From NCBI GenBank assembly GCA_030533445.1, contig CM060064.1:21411626-21475625 (forward strand): a DNA stretch of 64,000 nt, in the 5' to 3' direction. This document shows, piece after piece, positions 13,821 to 26,790 of the stretch. This stretch comes from Cyprinodon diabolis. Taxonomy: Eukaryota > Chordata > Actinopteri > Cyprinodontiformes > Cyprinodontidae. How positions within the stretch are numbered: the stretch's first letter is position 1; every line of letters starts with the position of its first letter. Below the pieces are notes generated by a model. That model saw nothing but the letters and a program-made list of their open reading frames with translations, made no database searches and was not told the origin of the DNA. A program made the translations under genes and the position numbers.

Positions 13821-16800
13821 TAATTTTATATATATTTAAATTAAATCTCAATGGAATTAGACAACCTAATATTGTTTCCTAATATGGACCAGGTCCTTTT
13901 TTTTTAAAGGACAGTTGGCGACCCGATACATAAGGTTAGAGGAATTATTCAATTAGATTTGTGAAATATAAATATAAAGATACAAATCTGAATCGAGAAT
14001 AGTGATGAAAAGTTTATTATTTTTATAAGGGTCCTAGATTTTGCTCTGTCTTTTTGATTTTGTTCATTGAGTAACTAAATTTGTTAAATGATTGGCAAAT
14101 GTTTCATTCCCTAATACACCCAAAATGATCACATAAATCGAAGAACCAGACACTTCTCAGAGAAAGGGAGAGAAAACGCCACCCTAACTTCTGCCGAGGT
14201 GTGCAGGCTTTGAGCACGGCACCAGAAAAGCGCCAGACCTCTGTAGAAATTTCAGGAAATAGAGACACTTGACTTTAACAAAGCTACATTCTAATCAGAA
14301 AATGCCTTAAAAGTGTACATTTTTAACCAAATGTTTGTCCTTCCTCATCCATCATTACAGCCCAATTGTGTCCCATCCACTTCCATCCTCAAATAATCAG
14401 GATACATGAAGGATACTTCTGACACGTAATTTAAATTGGGGAAGGAAATACTTGAAAGGCTGCATTTGAAGGATCCTTGGAGAGATTTGTGAATTCAGAC
14501 AGGCCTTGCTGAAACACAGTGCTAATCTGCCTACAAATACTGCAGTCAGAGGTTGCAATCTCAGAATTCGTCTACAGAGCAGAGAAAAAAATCTAATAAG
14601 TGGAGTTAAATATAGAAAATAATGTGGAATGTTATTTGCACAGACTGTGCACACTGTGAGCCGCGCAGTTAAACCCTTCATTATTGAGCTTCACCCTTTT
14701 TAGCCCCATCTTTGCACCATCGAGCATCATAATTAGTGGTACCTCTTTTCTAGGGTCCTCATAAGAAATACCTTAATTTCCCAGACTGTGATGGCATCAT
14801 CTTATGAGTTTGATGAGTTTGAACTCAAAAAAACAAAATGAACATAGTTTAAATGGGCGCCTTGCATGATAAGAGCACATAAGAGAGATGCAGTCTTTGT
14901 GACTGGCTCCTCTTACCAATCTATGGCTGCTTGGGGAGCTTTATCAGCTTGTCATCAAATTTAAAACAGATTTTGATGAATACCCTCCAAGTAGTGAAAA
15001 GAGACACTGTAGATGCTGTTGTAAAATCTTTGCTTTGTGCGCATCATTCTGAACAGAGCCTGCCTTTAGTTTGCACGAACTCTGAACACATATCACAGAG
15101 TATGTGAGACTTTTAGAGTATAGTAACTATCAAAGAGTAAAAACTGATAAATGTATCAATGTAAAGTTATATGTTGTTCTTTTCTGATACTCTAGATATA
15201 GAGGTCACATTCATAGAGGTCCAAGCAATATTTTACTGTAGGCATCAAGAGATTAATTTCTGGCTGCAATTGAAGTATCGTTTTAGACCTATTATAGAAG
15301 TTTAGTGTGACACTGCTATACATTTATATTTTGATCCATCACATCTAGGCGGAATAAAGCTTTTGATTCACTGAGATTTAACTGGGATTTTTGTGGGATT
15401 CAGTCCATTACTTTGGGCTTTGTTTCATTTTTCACAGCTTATGTTTAGGGGTTTTATTATTGCAGATGTCGACACTTTATTTATAGGTCCTCTGGAGGGC
15501 CAGGCTAGAGACAACAGCTAGAAAGAATTGTTTCAAATAAAAATCCACAACTTAAAGCCTAACAATGAGAAAGAGCATCTCCAGCAGAAAATCTCCAGCT
15601 GTGAGGTGTTTGTGTGTTAACATGAGCTGGAATAAAAGAGCCCATACTAATCTGTAAGCATTTGTGTAAAAATAATTTATAATAACTATAAAGCATTTTT
15701 CTATACTACCTAAGGTATGCTTTCAGAGCCAGATGAAGGATTTGATTTTATTAACAACAAATCTGGTGATGAAGCTCAGTGAGTGCACATCAGGTTAAAA
15801 TTTGAATGCACTCATTTTGACCTTAGTGAACAGCAAACAATGAGTGCAGGACCCCTCTGTAGGTGAGTGGGATTGGAATTATGGTTCTAGTGAAATCCTA
15901 GACAAAACTCGAATAAAAGAGCCTCCTATACAATAAACAGTTATTTAAAAAAAACAACCTTATTATCAATCTGTTGTGGCTCCGCTGTGCATTTGTTTGT
16001 TTGAAGCCAACAGCGTACTTTGATCCTAACACCAGGGATTTCTTTAGAGGTTTGCAGGCTTCAAAAATAAAATACAGATCAAATAGGCTGTTTCATTATG
16101 AAGTAGCACCACCTTGTTTGGAGTATCCAGTTAGAAGCAACCAAATTATTTAACAGAACCTTCTAAATGCATTTCAAATTTAAAAGGCAAGTTGAGGCAT
16201 TATAATGTGTTTGGGAGACTCTTACAGATGAAGGATTACCCAGATTTTCTATTTTCAAATGATCAGACATAAGGATGCAGCAGTGTAACATCCATCTACA
16301 ATAAATTTTGAGGGATCCCAAGGGAGGAGATAAGCTGATCCTCGAATAAGTTCTCTCTCTGCCTTATGCTATCGACACACAGAACAAACTTCTGTGTCCA
16401 GCGGTTACCTTGAACAGGTGCCAATAGAACCTCAATCTACTTCTTTTCAAACAGAGGAACTGTGACAAGATGCTTGCATGAACTTTAAATATTGATACCT
16501 GATTTTGTATACGTGAAAAACATTCATTTTCAACATCCTCTCATTTATGTCCCAATTCATTCACCCATTGTGTTACTGTTAAAAGTGTTAAACACAATTT
16601 CGCTCACAGCCAATATGACTGTGTTAATTATTACTTCTACTCTCTGAAGAAAATATGTGCTTAAATGTTAATTTGTCTGTTGCTGCCTTGTAATAAGGTT
16701 ATTGGCCTAATGTGGGGGGGGGAAAGCTGCCTTTTGTCTTTGCCTTAACATTTTCTGTTCAAGGAACATGCCTCATTAAAGGCCTCAGCGACTGTGACTC

Positions 16801-17059
16801 ACTGCATAGCTTTTCAAACTACCCTGGGTTTGATGTAGTTTGGTTTTTTTACTAACTTGCATTTCTGTGTAGGTACTGTACAGTTTGCATCACAGGTTGT
16901 GCTGGTAACCACCTCTGAGTTCAGCCTAGTGAAGGTGGAACTTATGCGCTTAGAAGTCAGATATAAGTTCTATTGTCATCATGACAATTAAAGGGCTGGT
17001 TATGGTTCCCGCAGCAGTGTGTCACAGTGAGCTTGATGCAAACATTTTCGATTTATGCA

Positions 17060-17440
17060 AATTTTTTGATTGTCTGCGCTGTTATATTCCATGCCACAAC
17101 GCAAAAGGCAAAATCATGGCCTAGCTGTGGGTCTAGATACGGCTGAGGCGGTGAGGAAGTGGGGGCAAGTTTGTCGGACAACGGAGGGACATGAGGGTGG
17201 AAAAGGGTCCCAGTGTTCTCACGCACCTCGGTCTTCTAGCTTGTCCAACTTTTTGAGTTGTTTTCCGCAATGGCGGTCATACAAACAAAACAAGCCGGCA
17301 AGCGGATGTAGATTTGACCAATCAGAGGCCTCCTGTCTGCGGTCTGCTACAATTTGGGAGAGTTGCAGCAGAGTGCCTGCGGAGGGCGTCTTTGCGTTCA
17401 CTGCGACACCGACGCAAACGACCTAGTTTTGAAGTATAAA
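17060..17440. repeat. GC-richer segment, possible DNA-transposon relic
   Basis: This stretch is richer in G+C and CpG than the rest of the intron and ends with GAAGTATAAATCAGCC, a sequence resembling ends of fish DNA elements. No matching inverted end was found on the left, so the limits and class are uncertain. The plus-strand 118-codon frame in it shows no family features. Confidence 0.3.
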
Positions 17441-17924
17441 TCAGCCTTAAGGGGTTGGCGTTGAATCATATTGGACATAATATACAAAATAACAATAATG
17501 TTTTTACTTGATTTTCTTTATTCTAATATACAAAACCTTGTTTGCTTTCCTGAACATTTTAGAAGTTGCGTTAAACAAACAAAACGTGTTACAACTCCAA
17601 CTGTTTTAGTGATTTAAACATCTCTTTTTAAGCGAGATGAGATTTTTCTAAAAACAAAAATATAGCTACAGTCCACAAAGAAATAGTTCACAAAACCTTA
17701 TCCCTTTTAGATTCCAATGATCTACTCAGCCCTTCCAGTTTGTTAGTTTTGCTTAACAGCATTAACTTTCGGGTAAGAAATGTCTCACAATAGTAAGAAA
17801 TGGTAATCTACATGCAAAAAAATAAATAAATCTTAATACAAGAAAAGAAACCAACTGTCCTCTTTGTTAGTATAACAAGAACTAAAATGAGTTTTTCCTT
17901 GTAAAATCAATAACTCATACTAAC

Positions 17925-18040
17925 CTCCAGTAGGAACTTCTCTGCCTCAGAGGCCCTCCTAGCAGCAACGCACTGGAAAGAGGCATTTTGGCCAGCATTT
18001 ACCTCCTCATCCCCCAGCCTGGAGAAGTGTGGGGCCTTAT
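17925..18040 (-). CDS. ptpru: ptpru exon: first half of the Ig-like domain
   Basis: A 116-bp exon with acceptor CTCCATAG and donor GTTAGT (17924-17919), a weaker donor than the others. It enters in phase 1 and leaves in phase 0. It encodes [20 protein letters not shown] then FQC, the B-strand cysteine of the Ig fold, and ends with KFLLE. The stretch [21 protein letters not shown] is almost the same as mammalian PTPRU as I recall it. NAS is a potential N-glycosylation site. The Ig domain of this class helps homophilic binding and sits directly after MAM. Confidence 0.94.
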
Positions 18041-20149
18041 CTATGGAGACAAAAGGAAAAGAAAAAAGCTTAACATACAATATTAGTGTTATATAAACCA
18101 CATATCCTTTGGTGAGGCTTTTCTTTACTATTTTAGATAAATAAAAAGACCTTTTTAGGAAGAGCCTGTACCTGTAATTAAATCGGTTAACTAAAGTAAT
18201 AGAATGAATTGGATTTTAGACTTCCTAAAACTATGGTTCTTAACCTTTGGTTATCTGATGACCAGATTGTGTATATGTTGTTTTTATTATTAGTCTGCTC
18301 TGCTGGATTTTTTTCTAACTACTGATTCTTCCAAATTTTATATTTCTAGATTCATCAGCACAGAACTTTAATAATTTTTATTTCTTTCTGTGTAAAATCT
18401 TAATCAGGAACATTTTATCAAGCCAATGAAAAACTAGTTTGAAGGGAACTTTTTTAAAACAAGTGTCCATTACTAAAATAACTTGCAAACAGACAGGATC
18501 AATCAATAGATGAGCATTTTGTACGTGTGAGTTTCCAAAAGAAAAGCCACAGAGTGAGCATCAACCTTTCACGCTTTGACTAATAATGTCTCAGTTTTCT
18601 GAGCGAAGCTGCCAATGAGTCAGCGTGTGGGAGAGGGGCCCCTCTCAACCAACTTTGCGATTAACAATAAAAGAGTGAGAAGCAACCCCCTGCTGTCCCA
18701 AAGTGCTGGGTAAATGCAGGCCGTGCTGCCAGCCATCGCCGAGAAAACTGTGTAGGACATGCCGACGTGTCACTCTGGATGATTGACAGGAGGCGACGGG
18801 AGAGGGAACTGTGAAGCAGAAGCATCAGGGAGAAGCAAATGTTTGGATCTCGCTCATCTCCTACTCAGATTTGCACGAAACTACATTTCTATCTTGCAGA
18901 GATGGAGATGACAATTCCTTGATCTTGTTTTTGTACAGTAAGTTAGGGAACACACTTGTGTTTGTACCCCACATGTGGCCATGTTTTGTTTGAGTGACTC
19001 ACATCCCCTCTACACCAACCCCCATTCCCCCCAAAAACGTTTCATTATTTATGCCTGAGAGTCAAACAGACAGTAAACAAACATGGAAACGAGTGCGAGT
19101 AGAAAGGAACACGCCCCAGAGTCGGCCGGAGCCAAATCGTTATACGACTAAATGCGTCAGATCTTATCCTCATGGCTCTTTAGCATGATAAATATTTCAT
19201 TGAACTGCAACACTAGTTTCAGAGTCAAAGAGTGTGACTCAGGAGAATACGACTGAAATGTCAGCTGTGCTTTAGCCAGAATTCTTAACAGGGACATTTT
19301 CTACATAGGTTTAGGCTATTTTTGACCATTTAACACTTCCTGCTGGCTTCCGTCTCGTCCTTCCCCCACACTCCTCATTGCCAAGTGATGCCGGCTGGCC
19401 GAGTGCCACATCATAAGGAGCGCTCAGGTCTTGATGAGAGTCTTAATTATTTAATGGCCTCAGTGGGAGCAGTCAGTGGATGCCATCTGTTGTGTCTGGG
19501 AGTAGCAGGGTGGCCTGCTGGGTGGTATGAATACAGTAGGGGTGCGACCCAATCTTGCAGCTGGTGTTCGCTTCATAAAAACACTGATGAGATCGTCTGT
19601 AACATGAAAAGGCAGAAATGTCCAAATTTATCAGAATCACAACATTCCTCCAGTGATAACGGGGAGGGCATCAACAAATTAGTGGGGAGTGATGCCCATC
19701 TATTAGTCCTGTGACTGAAGTGTTAAATGTGCAGATAAGAGGCCTTGTGTTCAAGAGTGGGCTGCATGCTGCAGTGTCTCAAAGAGGGCGGCTTTGTCCA
19801 GCTATTAGGTTCAGGTGTCTTAGTGACTCTGCTCTGAACAACATCCTCAGGAGCTGACAACACACCGAACTGCTACACTCACCTTTTACAACTGACAAAA
19901 AAAGCCATTTGGTACAGACAGCCACTCACAGTAAAAAACCCTGGTTAACTTTTTTGAGGAAAAGCCATCTAAACAGAGCTGTGACATCTACCCAAGAGCT
20001 TCGTGGCACTTTCAGCAAAGAGCCTTCACTAACCCCTCTAAGGACGACACTCTTCAGTGTTTTCAAAACTGTTGCTGCATAATATATATTTTGAATTAGT
20101 AAAATCTGCAGAAAAATACTACAAATATATAAATCTGATACCTGGATAG

Positions 20150-20420
20150 GTTTTATTGTCTCTGATAATTAGCTGGATCGGATATTGGTGATTTGATATT
20201 GAATATCAGAGATCCAACCCAGTCCACTTTACATGGAACTATTACTTCTTTCTTTTTGTGGCTTACTTCTTAATAAATGACGTAAAGCACATTTATATCT
20301 TTGTTAATGTGTTACCTTTTTAACAATGTTTATGTCAAGACTAAAGCCTTCACTCACATATGGCTCATTTATTGCACAGTTGAATAGGATTGGTATCGGA
20401 TATCGACCGATACGCTGAGT
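20150..20420. repeat. Degraded DNA-element relic with TATCGG words
   Basis: Left part has GGATCGGATATTGGTG and right part has TGGTATCGGATATCGACCGATACG, words typical of fish non-autonomous DNA elements. Ends are not clear and no target duplication was identified. A related-looking but distinct relic is at 59866-60225. Confidence 0.4.
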
Positions 20421-21142
20421 CCAGATAGGCTTGGATCTGAAAAAAACTGTATTGGTCCATTAAAAAAAAAATACAAATATGTAGAACTCTTAAACCCGAT
20501 GGAAATATCTATTGTATTTTAGCAGAAATGTACCAAGAGACTAGCTGGGCACTGAAATCAGCTGATTTTATACATGACAGGTTCTTTTCAGCGATTTTGT
20601 TTTTAATTGACAGAGCAGCCCACTCAAAGCAGTAATAATTAAATTGTAAAAAAAAAAAATAATATTTAAAACCTTTGCTGTCCTTCCATTTGCTGTATCC
20701 AGAACTCCTCAAAAGAGGTTTAAGTTTTCACCTGGTTTGAATTTAGTAAAAAAAAATGCTCTTAAAGAAACCTTTTGCCATCCGATTATAAATCAATATA
20801 TCAATTATTCGATTAAATAATAAACAGATTAATTAATTACTGTTGCAAAATAAACATTAGTTACAGCCCCGACACAATTAATAAAATATTTCAATAAACA
20901 GAATACTTAATTCATGGTAAGGGCTCAGAATAACTGAAAACTGATTCTGTGAAAAAACGATGCTCTATGACCTTTAAAAGAACATATGTGGAACACGGAT
21001 GCTCCTGAGTGACATTGCAGGGTACTCACTGCTTATCATGCAGCCCCTTAATGACACTAAAAAAAGCTCTCCAATAACCAACTTTAACTGGCTTCATTTT
21101 CTTGTTTTAAAAGTAGTTCATATTATATTTTGAATATGTCAA

Positions 21143-21179
21143 AATACTATACCTGTTATGTTTTAACAGGTATAGTATT
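21143..21179. repeat. Perfect short inverted repeat (hairpin)
   Basis: Arms 21143-21158 and 21164-21179 are perfectly complementary over 16 bp (AATACTATACCTGTTA) with a 5-nt loop. It sits in an intron with no coding neighbour. It may be the remains of a palindromic element or a chance structure. Confidence 0.85.
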
Positions 21180-21968
21180 GCAGATTGATCATGATGCGGG
21201 GCGCCTCTTTGTATATAAATTAAAAGTAGGCGGAGCCGTGTGATAGCTGCCCCTGTCTTTACATTTAAAAATGTCTGTTGCATAGTAGGAGCCTTTCTAA
21301 ACCTAATGTAGCCACTGTGACAGGAACAAAAAATGCATTAGAGCTTAACAGTGTGACCTGGGCTTTAGAATAACTGACTTTTTTCTAATCAGTGAATTAA
21401 TCACACATTAGAGCTAACAGCTTACATGAGTGACAACCCTTTCAGTATGGAAGGTGTATTACTACGAAGTTTTTAGTATCATAGGGGGATTTCAGAAGAG
21501 AATATTTCAGGTTAAAAAAAAGAAACATTTTCTATGGAGTACTATCAGCTGTTCACTAATTCTAATCAGTAAGAGCAACTTCAGTAGATGACTACAAGCT
21601 GAGTGCATTTTAGAAAATGTTCTGTTTTTTTTTTAAGGGTACAAATCTGTCTCTCATGAAATATGCTGGAACAGAAATTGCTGGTCATCACCTCCAGTCT
21701 TAGTTAAAGTATTTAAGAATTTACCATGGCAACAGGGCTGCTTAAGGCTCCTGCTCCTGTATATCTGTAATAAATAAACAAATGGTTTATTATAAGATGT
21801 AATAAAAAATCACAGCTTACTCCTTTCAAAGAGTTTAGTCATAATTTATTTAGCTGTTAGTTTTCTTTTAATCCTATTAGCTACTCTTCCTAAGTTTTCT
21901 ACATTCCAATCACTTACTGCTGCTATCATGCAGTACCTTGTGTAACTGCTGGGTGAAGTGGCACTTAC

Positions 21969-22050
21969 AGCAGGGGTAGTTGAGCACCATGATGTCATCT
22001 ATACCGATGTAACCCCTCCGCTCCCTGGAAACCGTTGTCTCAATCAGCAC
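21969..22050 (-). CDS. ptpru: ptpru exon: C-terminal end of the MAM domain
   Basis: This short 82-bp exon has acceptor TTTTCACAG and donor GTAAGT. It enters in phase 0 and leaves in phase 1. It encodes VLIETTVSRERRGYIGIDDI followed by MVLNYPC, the closing strand and last cysteine of a MAM domain. PTPRU has the same pattern (VLFEA..., RRGY.G.DDI, YPC). It joins the 272-bp exon exactly at the Tyr-Gln/Val boundary. The split codon formed with the next exon is T+AT (Tyr), at a position that varies among relatives. Too short to be found by open-frame length; supported by homology, phase and splice sites together. Confidence 0.93.
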
Positions 22051-23329
22051 CTGTGAAAACGAGCAGGAACATCTGTTAACCAGTTTTGAATGAGCATACA
22101 CTTGTCGGTAACCTCGTGCTCTCCTGAAGCGCAGGAGTGATTTTCAACGTGGAAAGCTCCGGGAGTTTTGTTGCTATCATTCCCCCATTGGTGACAGACA
22201 CATTAATTACAAGCCAGTCCATTTCACATCTACTGACCCAAAACAAAAGCATGGACAACCAGAAAAAATAAGACATATACAGAAGCCGTGAACACAGAGA
22301 CGGATAAGTTTTGCCTCTCTCCGCAGGGCCATGGGAAATAATTGCTTTATCACGGAGCACACAATGTGGTGCCTGAATCATGAGCGCCATCGTAGATTCA
22401 GGGCACGGGCTGCTATGAAGCCATAACAGCAGATAATACAGCTTTCACAAGGCCATGAGACTCAAGGGAGGACAAACCTCCTATCTGCCCTACGAAACAA
22501 TAAGCTAGATGAGCACTGGGCTCTCATGAAACCTAATCAATATCAAATCACCATCCTCAGTAATAGTGGAAGAGTTATGAGACACAGGGGTGATGTTTGT
22601 TGTCTCTGCACCAAGGACAGTCTTCTATCCATGTGTTTGATTATAGACCAGCTATGAGTTATTGTTTCCTATAATCTTAGCAGCAAATGATTACCACATG
22701 CTTCTCATCAAGTCTTGGTTTTTTATCTCGATCCACCAATGCACGCACACACTAAAACCAGATCATAACTATAAATGTTTGTCTTTGAATTGTTGTAGGC
22801 TGAATCCATTACACATTTAAGAAGTTATTGGTTTTTGTATAAGGTTTAGAAGCCTCACAGGTTCGAGACTAGGCCAGGTAACTATTGCCGCATATCTTCC
22901 CCTTCTCTCTAATCTTATTTTCTGTCTGTCTATTATAAAAAATAGCAAAAATAAAGGCCGCTACAGTTTAAAAATAATCTTTAAATAAAAATGGGGGCTG
23001 GAACAAGACAACAATAGGATTCCCTACGATGTCTTATTTTGGTTTTATGTCATAAATCAACGAAAAGTGATGCTTTTTAAGCAAAAACAATATTATTGAT
23101 GGTTTTCTAAAAATATATTCTAGAAAAAAAATATTTGAAAACATTTATTTTTTTCAGTAGTTGCCAGATTTGACTCCTATTCTTTCTAAAAGGCTCAGAG
23201 TTAATCAGATTTGATGGAGAATTTCTAAGAACCATGATTAAAATTAAAATTTGCCACAGAGTCTAAATTTTCATAATGAAATTCTAACTTAATGCTTTGA
23301 TTTAATTGCCTGCACTTTAATTCTGGCAG

Positions 23330-23375
23330 TATCAATCAATCAATCAATCCATTAATCCATCAATCAATCTTTATT
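23330..23375 (-). repeat. AATC tetramer run, probable LINE tail
   Basis: Tandem AATC units followed by AATCTTTATTGTC. Read on the minus strand this is AATAAAGATTG plus GATT repeats, the usual 3' terminus of fish LINE/SINE copies. No further LINE sequence is evident beside it. Confidence 0.4.
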
Positions 23376-26007
23376 GTCAACTAAAATTTGCATTTTAATC
23401 AAGATTTCAGTAAATTTATTATCAAGGTAAACCTCAGGAAAAAATGTCATTATGATGAGGTAACATGAATTTACAATTATTGTACCTAGATTTTACATAG
23501 TGCTTGTCTCCATAGTGTTTTGCATGTGGGCCGTATAAATCAGACTTTAGACATTAGGTTCATTTCAAAATATAATACAAATATGAATTTATGCCCAATA
23601 TTTGCAGTGGACAGAAACCAAAAATAAGATGGTAAATGGAGTTAGGAGGATTTACATGGCATGTTCATGATATATCAGTTTAAAGGTAATGGATAAAAAA
23701 AAAAAAAAAAAAAAAAAAGCTCCAATAGCAGCTAGTTGTTTAAATTTTAAATATGTATCCAACACATCCAGAACATAATATTGCTCCCTTGCAGTTGCAA
23801 TCTTGACTGTAATGGTTACAGAAAAGCACTTTAAAATGAAGGGCCTCTGCTGTGATTTCTCCGGTCTATTAAACCAGAAAGCCTGAGCCTTAGCTTTACC
23901 TAGAAATAAGAAAGGAAAGAGATGAGAAAAGAAGTTAAAATACATTTTCCTTCTCTGTATTTATACCAGATAAAAAAAACATTGGTAATGAAATTTCAGA
24001 ACTTTCCAGACAGCGTAGGAAATAAAACTAAGAAGAGACAGACAGTAAGAGATATCCTCTTCGTCCTGCTCTGAATTATACAATCACATCTGTTCATATT
24101 GTTTTCTCTCTCTGAGGAAAGAAAGAAAAAGGAAAACACACAAACTTTAAAGCCAAAGACCTTTATTAAGCAATATCTAGTCTTCATGTTATGTTGTCAG
24201 GTTTTTTTTTTTAAACAAGAATGATGGCAGTGTTTATGTACCAATAACAACAGTTTGTTTTTTTAACTTTGATGAAAAATTATCTTCATCACTACAATCC
24301 CGCATGGAGGGTCATAGTAATTTCCAGACCTCTGGCCTGCTGTCCCTCCATCTACAGTCATTGGTAGAGAGTCAGTCTACCTTGCTGGACTTGAAAAAAG
24401 GATGAAACAGATTATTCTGACAACAGAGCCGGTTGTATGTGACCCCTGAAGAACCTGACACAGAAATATCCTGGGGATATATGAGGAGATTGGGGTCATA
24501 CAAAAAAAAAAAAATCTGGGCAGAAAAGGGATGTGCGGGGGCAAACGGAGGGATAGGAGACGTGAAAGAGAACGTAGAAGGAAAGGTCCTGACAGGTGGG
24601 CCTCCTGCAGTTGGATTGAGACCCTGCCCTGCCCTGGCTACTCTTCTCAGAGAGGAAAAACTGAGGCTAATCTTCTTCTGCCAGAGTCAATTTTCCTGTT
24701 TGTTTCTGAGCACCGGCGGGAAGCTGAGCTGGAAGCAGCCACCCCTGCTTTTGAAAAGAGCGATTTTAACATTTCCTGCTCTTTTTTTTTACCTCTCAGG
24801 CTGAAGATTTGCTAAAATGCCTGTGGCCCATCAGCTTCTTAGTTCAGGATTATTTTCTTGCATTGTAAAGCTACCTCCCCTTCATCTTGTTTCTGTTTTA
24901 CTCATTTTTAATTAAACTAAAAAACAATATAGAAGCAATGGTTAAACATCAACTTATCTCAGTGTGTTGACCTAAATTTGCTGTGTAAACACGCATGACC
25001 ATGCCATTAGGCCAACATCAAAATTAGCCAGAAACACTGATTAGGCTTAATGGTATACAAGCAAGAAAAAGGCATCTTTTAGACTCTAATTGAAGCTGTT
25101 ATTACTCTCTGCTGAGCCAAAGCACTGAGCAGATTGATTACTGGTTAATCCTTAGTTTTTTTTAGCCATTAGGAAAGGAGGTTATTAAAGAGGCAGATGT
25201 TTAGAGCATTTGTTTCAAAAAAAAAAAAAAAAAAACGTCAGAGATTTCTACTGAAAACCCCTTTACCAATAAGGCTTTGCATATTCTAACAAGCTGTTCT
25301 TTTTCTTTTATAAGGAGAGAAAGCCTGGATACCAGCCTCTGGAGATAAAGAAAAAAAACAAAAGCGGGACATCAAGTGATTTACGGCAGATATAAAATGC
25401 ACATTACCAGAACATATTACATTACCCCTTTATATTGTTCTTCAGAGACAGTGGTAATGTCTACAGATAAAAAAAAAAAGATTTATTTGGCCCTGTAAGT
25501 CAACTTCTACCTTTCGCCATTAGACACGCAAGGCTTTCACTCACTGTTTGAGTCAGTCACAGATTAGATTTAAAAAATAAATAAAAAATTCCTTAAAAGT
25601 TCACAGAGAAACGCTCCTGTGCTGAAGCAAATCTGCTCAGCTGGAAATACCAAAGGATAACAGCTTTGGGTGAGAAAAACAGTGAGAGTTTCTGCAATCT
25701 CAATATAATCTGGAGCGTATGGGCTCAGTTTGGAGGGCTTTCAGCAGGTGGCCATTAAGGGGGAGAAATCGAGATGGGCTCTGACAGCAGAGGCAGAACA
25801 GGATCTAAATGACCTCCTGTATAACCATTTTTAGCAACTACTCTCAAAGATTATTCCATAAAAGTCAATCGAAAAACAAATCTTTATGGAAAAAGCATAG
25901 AGCAACAAAAATGAAAAAAAATATTGCTACAGCAACTTTGAATTTAATTCAATTACATTTCTTCTTCACTAGCAGTAGTCTTTCAGTTTGCCACACCTTG
26001 ACATTAC

Positions 26008-26340
26008 ATTACCGTATTTCCGTACTATAGAGCCCACCTCACTATACTAAATTTTAGTGCCCACTGATATCTACTGAACTGTCTCCCAACAGACCTGTAG
26101 GGGGAGCTCTACTTATAGCCCCTGGAGTAGGGACGAAGTAGAATGCTAGCTCCTGTTAGTCAGCAGTAAGAGCTTCTACTGAAAGATGGGACTTCGGCTG
26201 CTTTGTATTTCATGTTGCAAGGGTTGAGCCCAGTTGCTTTATTGGTTGGGCAGCTTTAATGAGGCAAATAAATGGCCAAATGTGTGAATCTGGGACATTT
26301 GTTCTAGATTGTGCCTGCTGCTGGCATGTTCTTGTGGTAA
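26008..26340. repeat. Possible MITE relic (CCGTATTTCCG…ACTATA end)
   Basis: TACCGTATTTCCGTACTATA at about 26010 resembles the end of a widespread vertebrate miniature DNA element whose consensus begins CCGTATTTTCCGCACTATAAGG. The opposite end was not found, so the right limit is a guess. Confidence 0.35.
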
Positions 26341-26345
26341 GTAAA

Positions 26346-26790
26346 ATTTCAATTCAATTCAGTTTATTTATATAGCGCCAATTCACAACACATGTCACCT
26401 CAAGGCACTTTATAGTTCACCAGATAATCCACTCAGATTGATTCAAAGTTTTCTATCTAAGGAAAACCAGTTGATTGCATTCACTCATTGACCCAAATGC
26501 AAATCCCTCACACTCAGCATGCTCCTTTTAACAGGAAGAAACCTCCAGCAGAACCAGGCCTCGGTGTGAGCCGCCGTCTGCCGAGGGCGACTGGGGTTCT
26601 GTAAAAGGCGGCCCTGTCCAGGAAACACACAGCCAGGCAGACGAGCTCCGAGTCAGCTCCCATGTCAGAGGATGAAGAGAGCACATCCAGCCAGTCACAG
26701 TCAGAGAAACAGGACTACACTGAAAATCAGGCCGATCTCCAGCATCTGTAAACAAGGGCGTTGATGGCATTTATGGTAGCAGCACAAATT
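26346..26790 (-). mobile_element. L2-like LINE, 3' end (reverse copy)
   Basis: Same family as the copy at 9895-10765 but in the opposite orientation. On the plus strand it begins with the tail (AATTCAATTCAGTTTATTTA, TAGCGCCAATTCACAACACA) and continues through the UTR containing GGAAGAAACCTCCAGCAGAA. Both copies share the short frame FQCSP.SLTVTGWMC, which is repeat sequence and not a gene. 5' truncated. Confidence 0.75.

Larger units (their letters stand above)
7746..17924 (-). other. ptpru intron within the Ig domain
   Basis: A 10,179-bp intron with GT-AG ends. It contains a T-rich patch near 8480, a dispersed repeat with ATCC tetramers at 9436-9562, an L2-like LINE 3' end at 9895-10765, a TG microsatellite at 13748-13817 and a GC-richer patch at 17060-17440. 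Outside these I see nothing beyond ordinary AT-rich intron. Confidence 0.85.
18041..21968 (-). other. ptpru intron between MAM and Ig exons
   Basis: A 3928-bp intron with GT-AG ends. It holds a degraded TATCGG-type repeat around 20150-20420 and a perfect 16-bp-arm hairpin at 21143-21179. Nothing else recognised. Confidence 0.85.

Noticed and set aside
13603..13851. Frame with a long Thr-His repeat
   Set aside because: Translation of the TG microsatellite.
17070..17426. 118-codon plus-strand frame
   Set aside because: Lies in a GC-richer, repeat-like patch; no domain, no splice context, no conserved motif seen.
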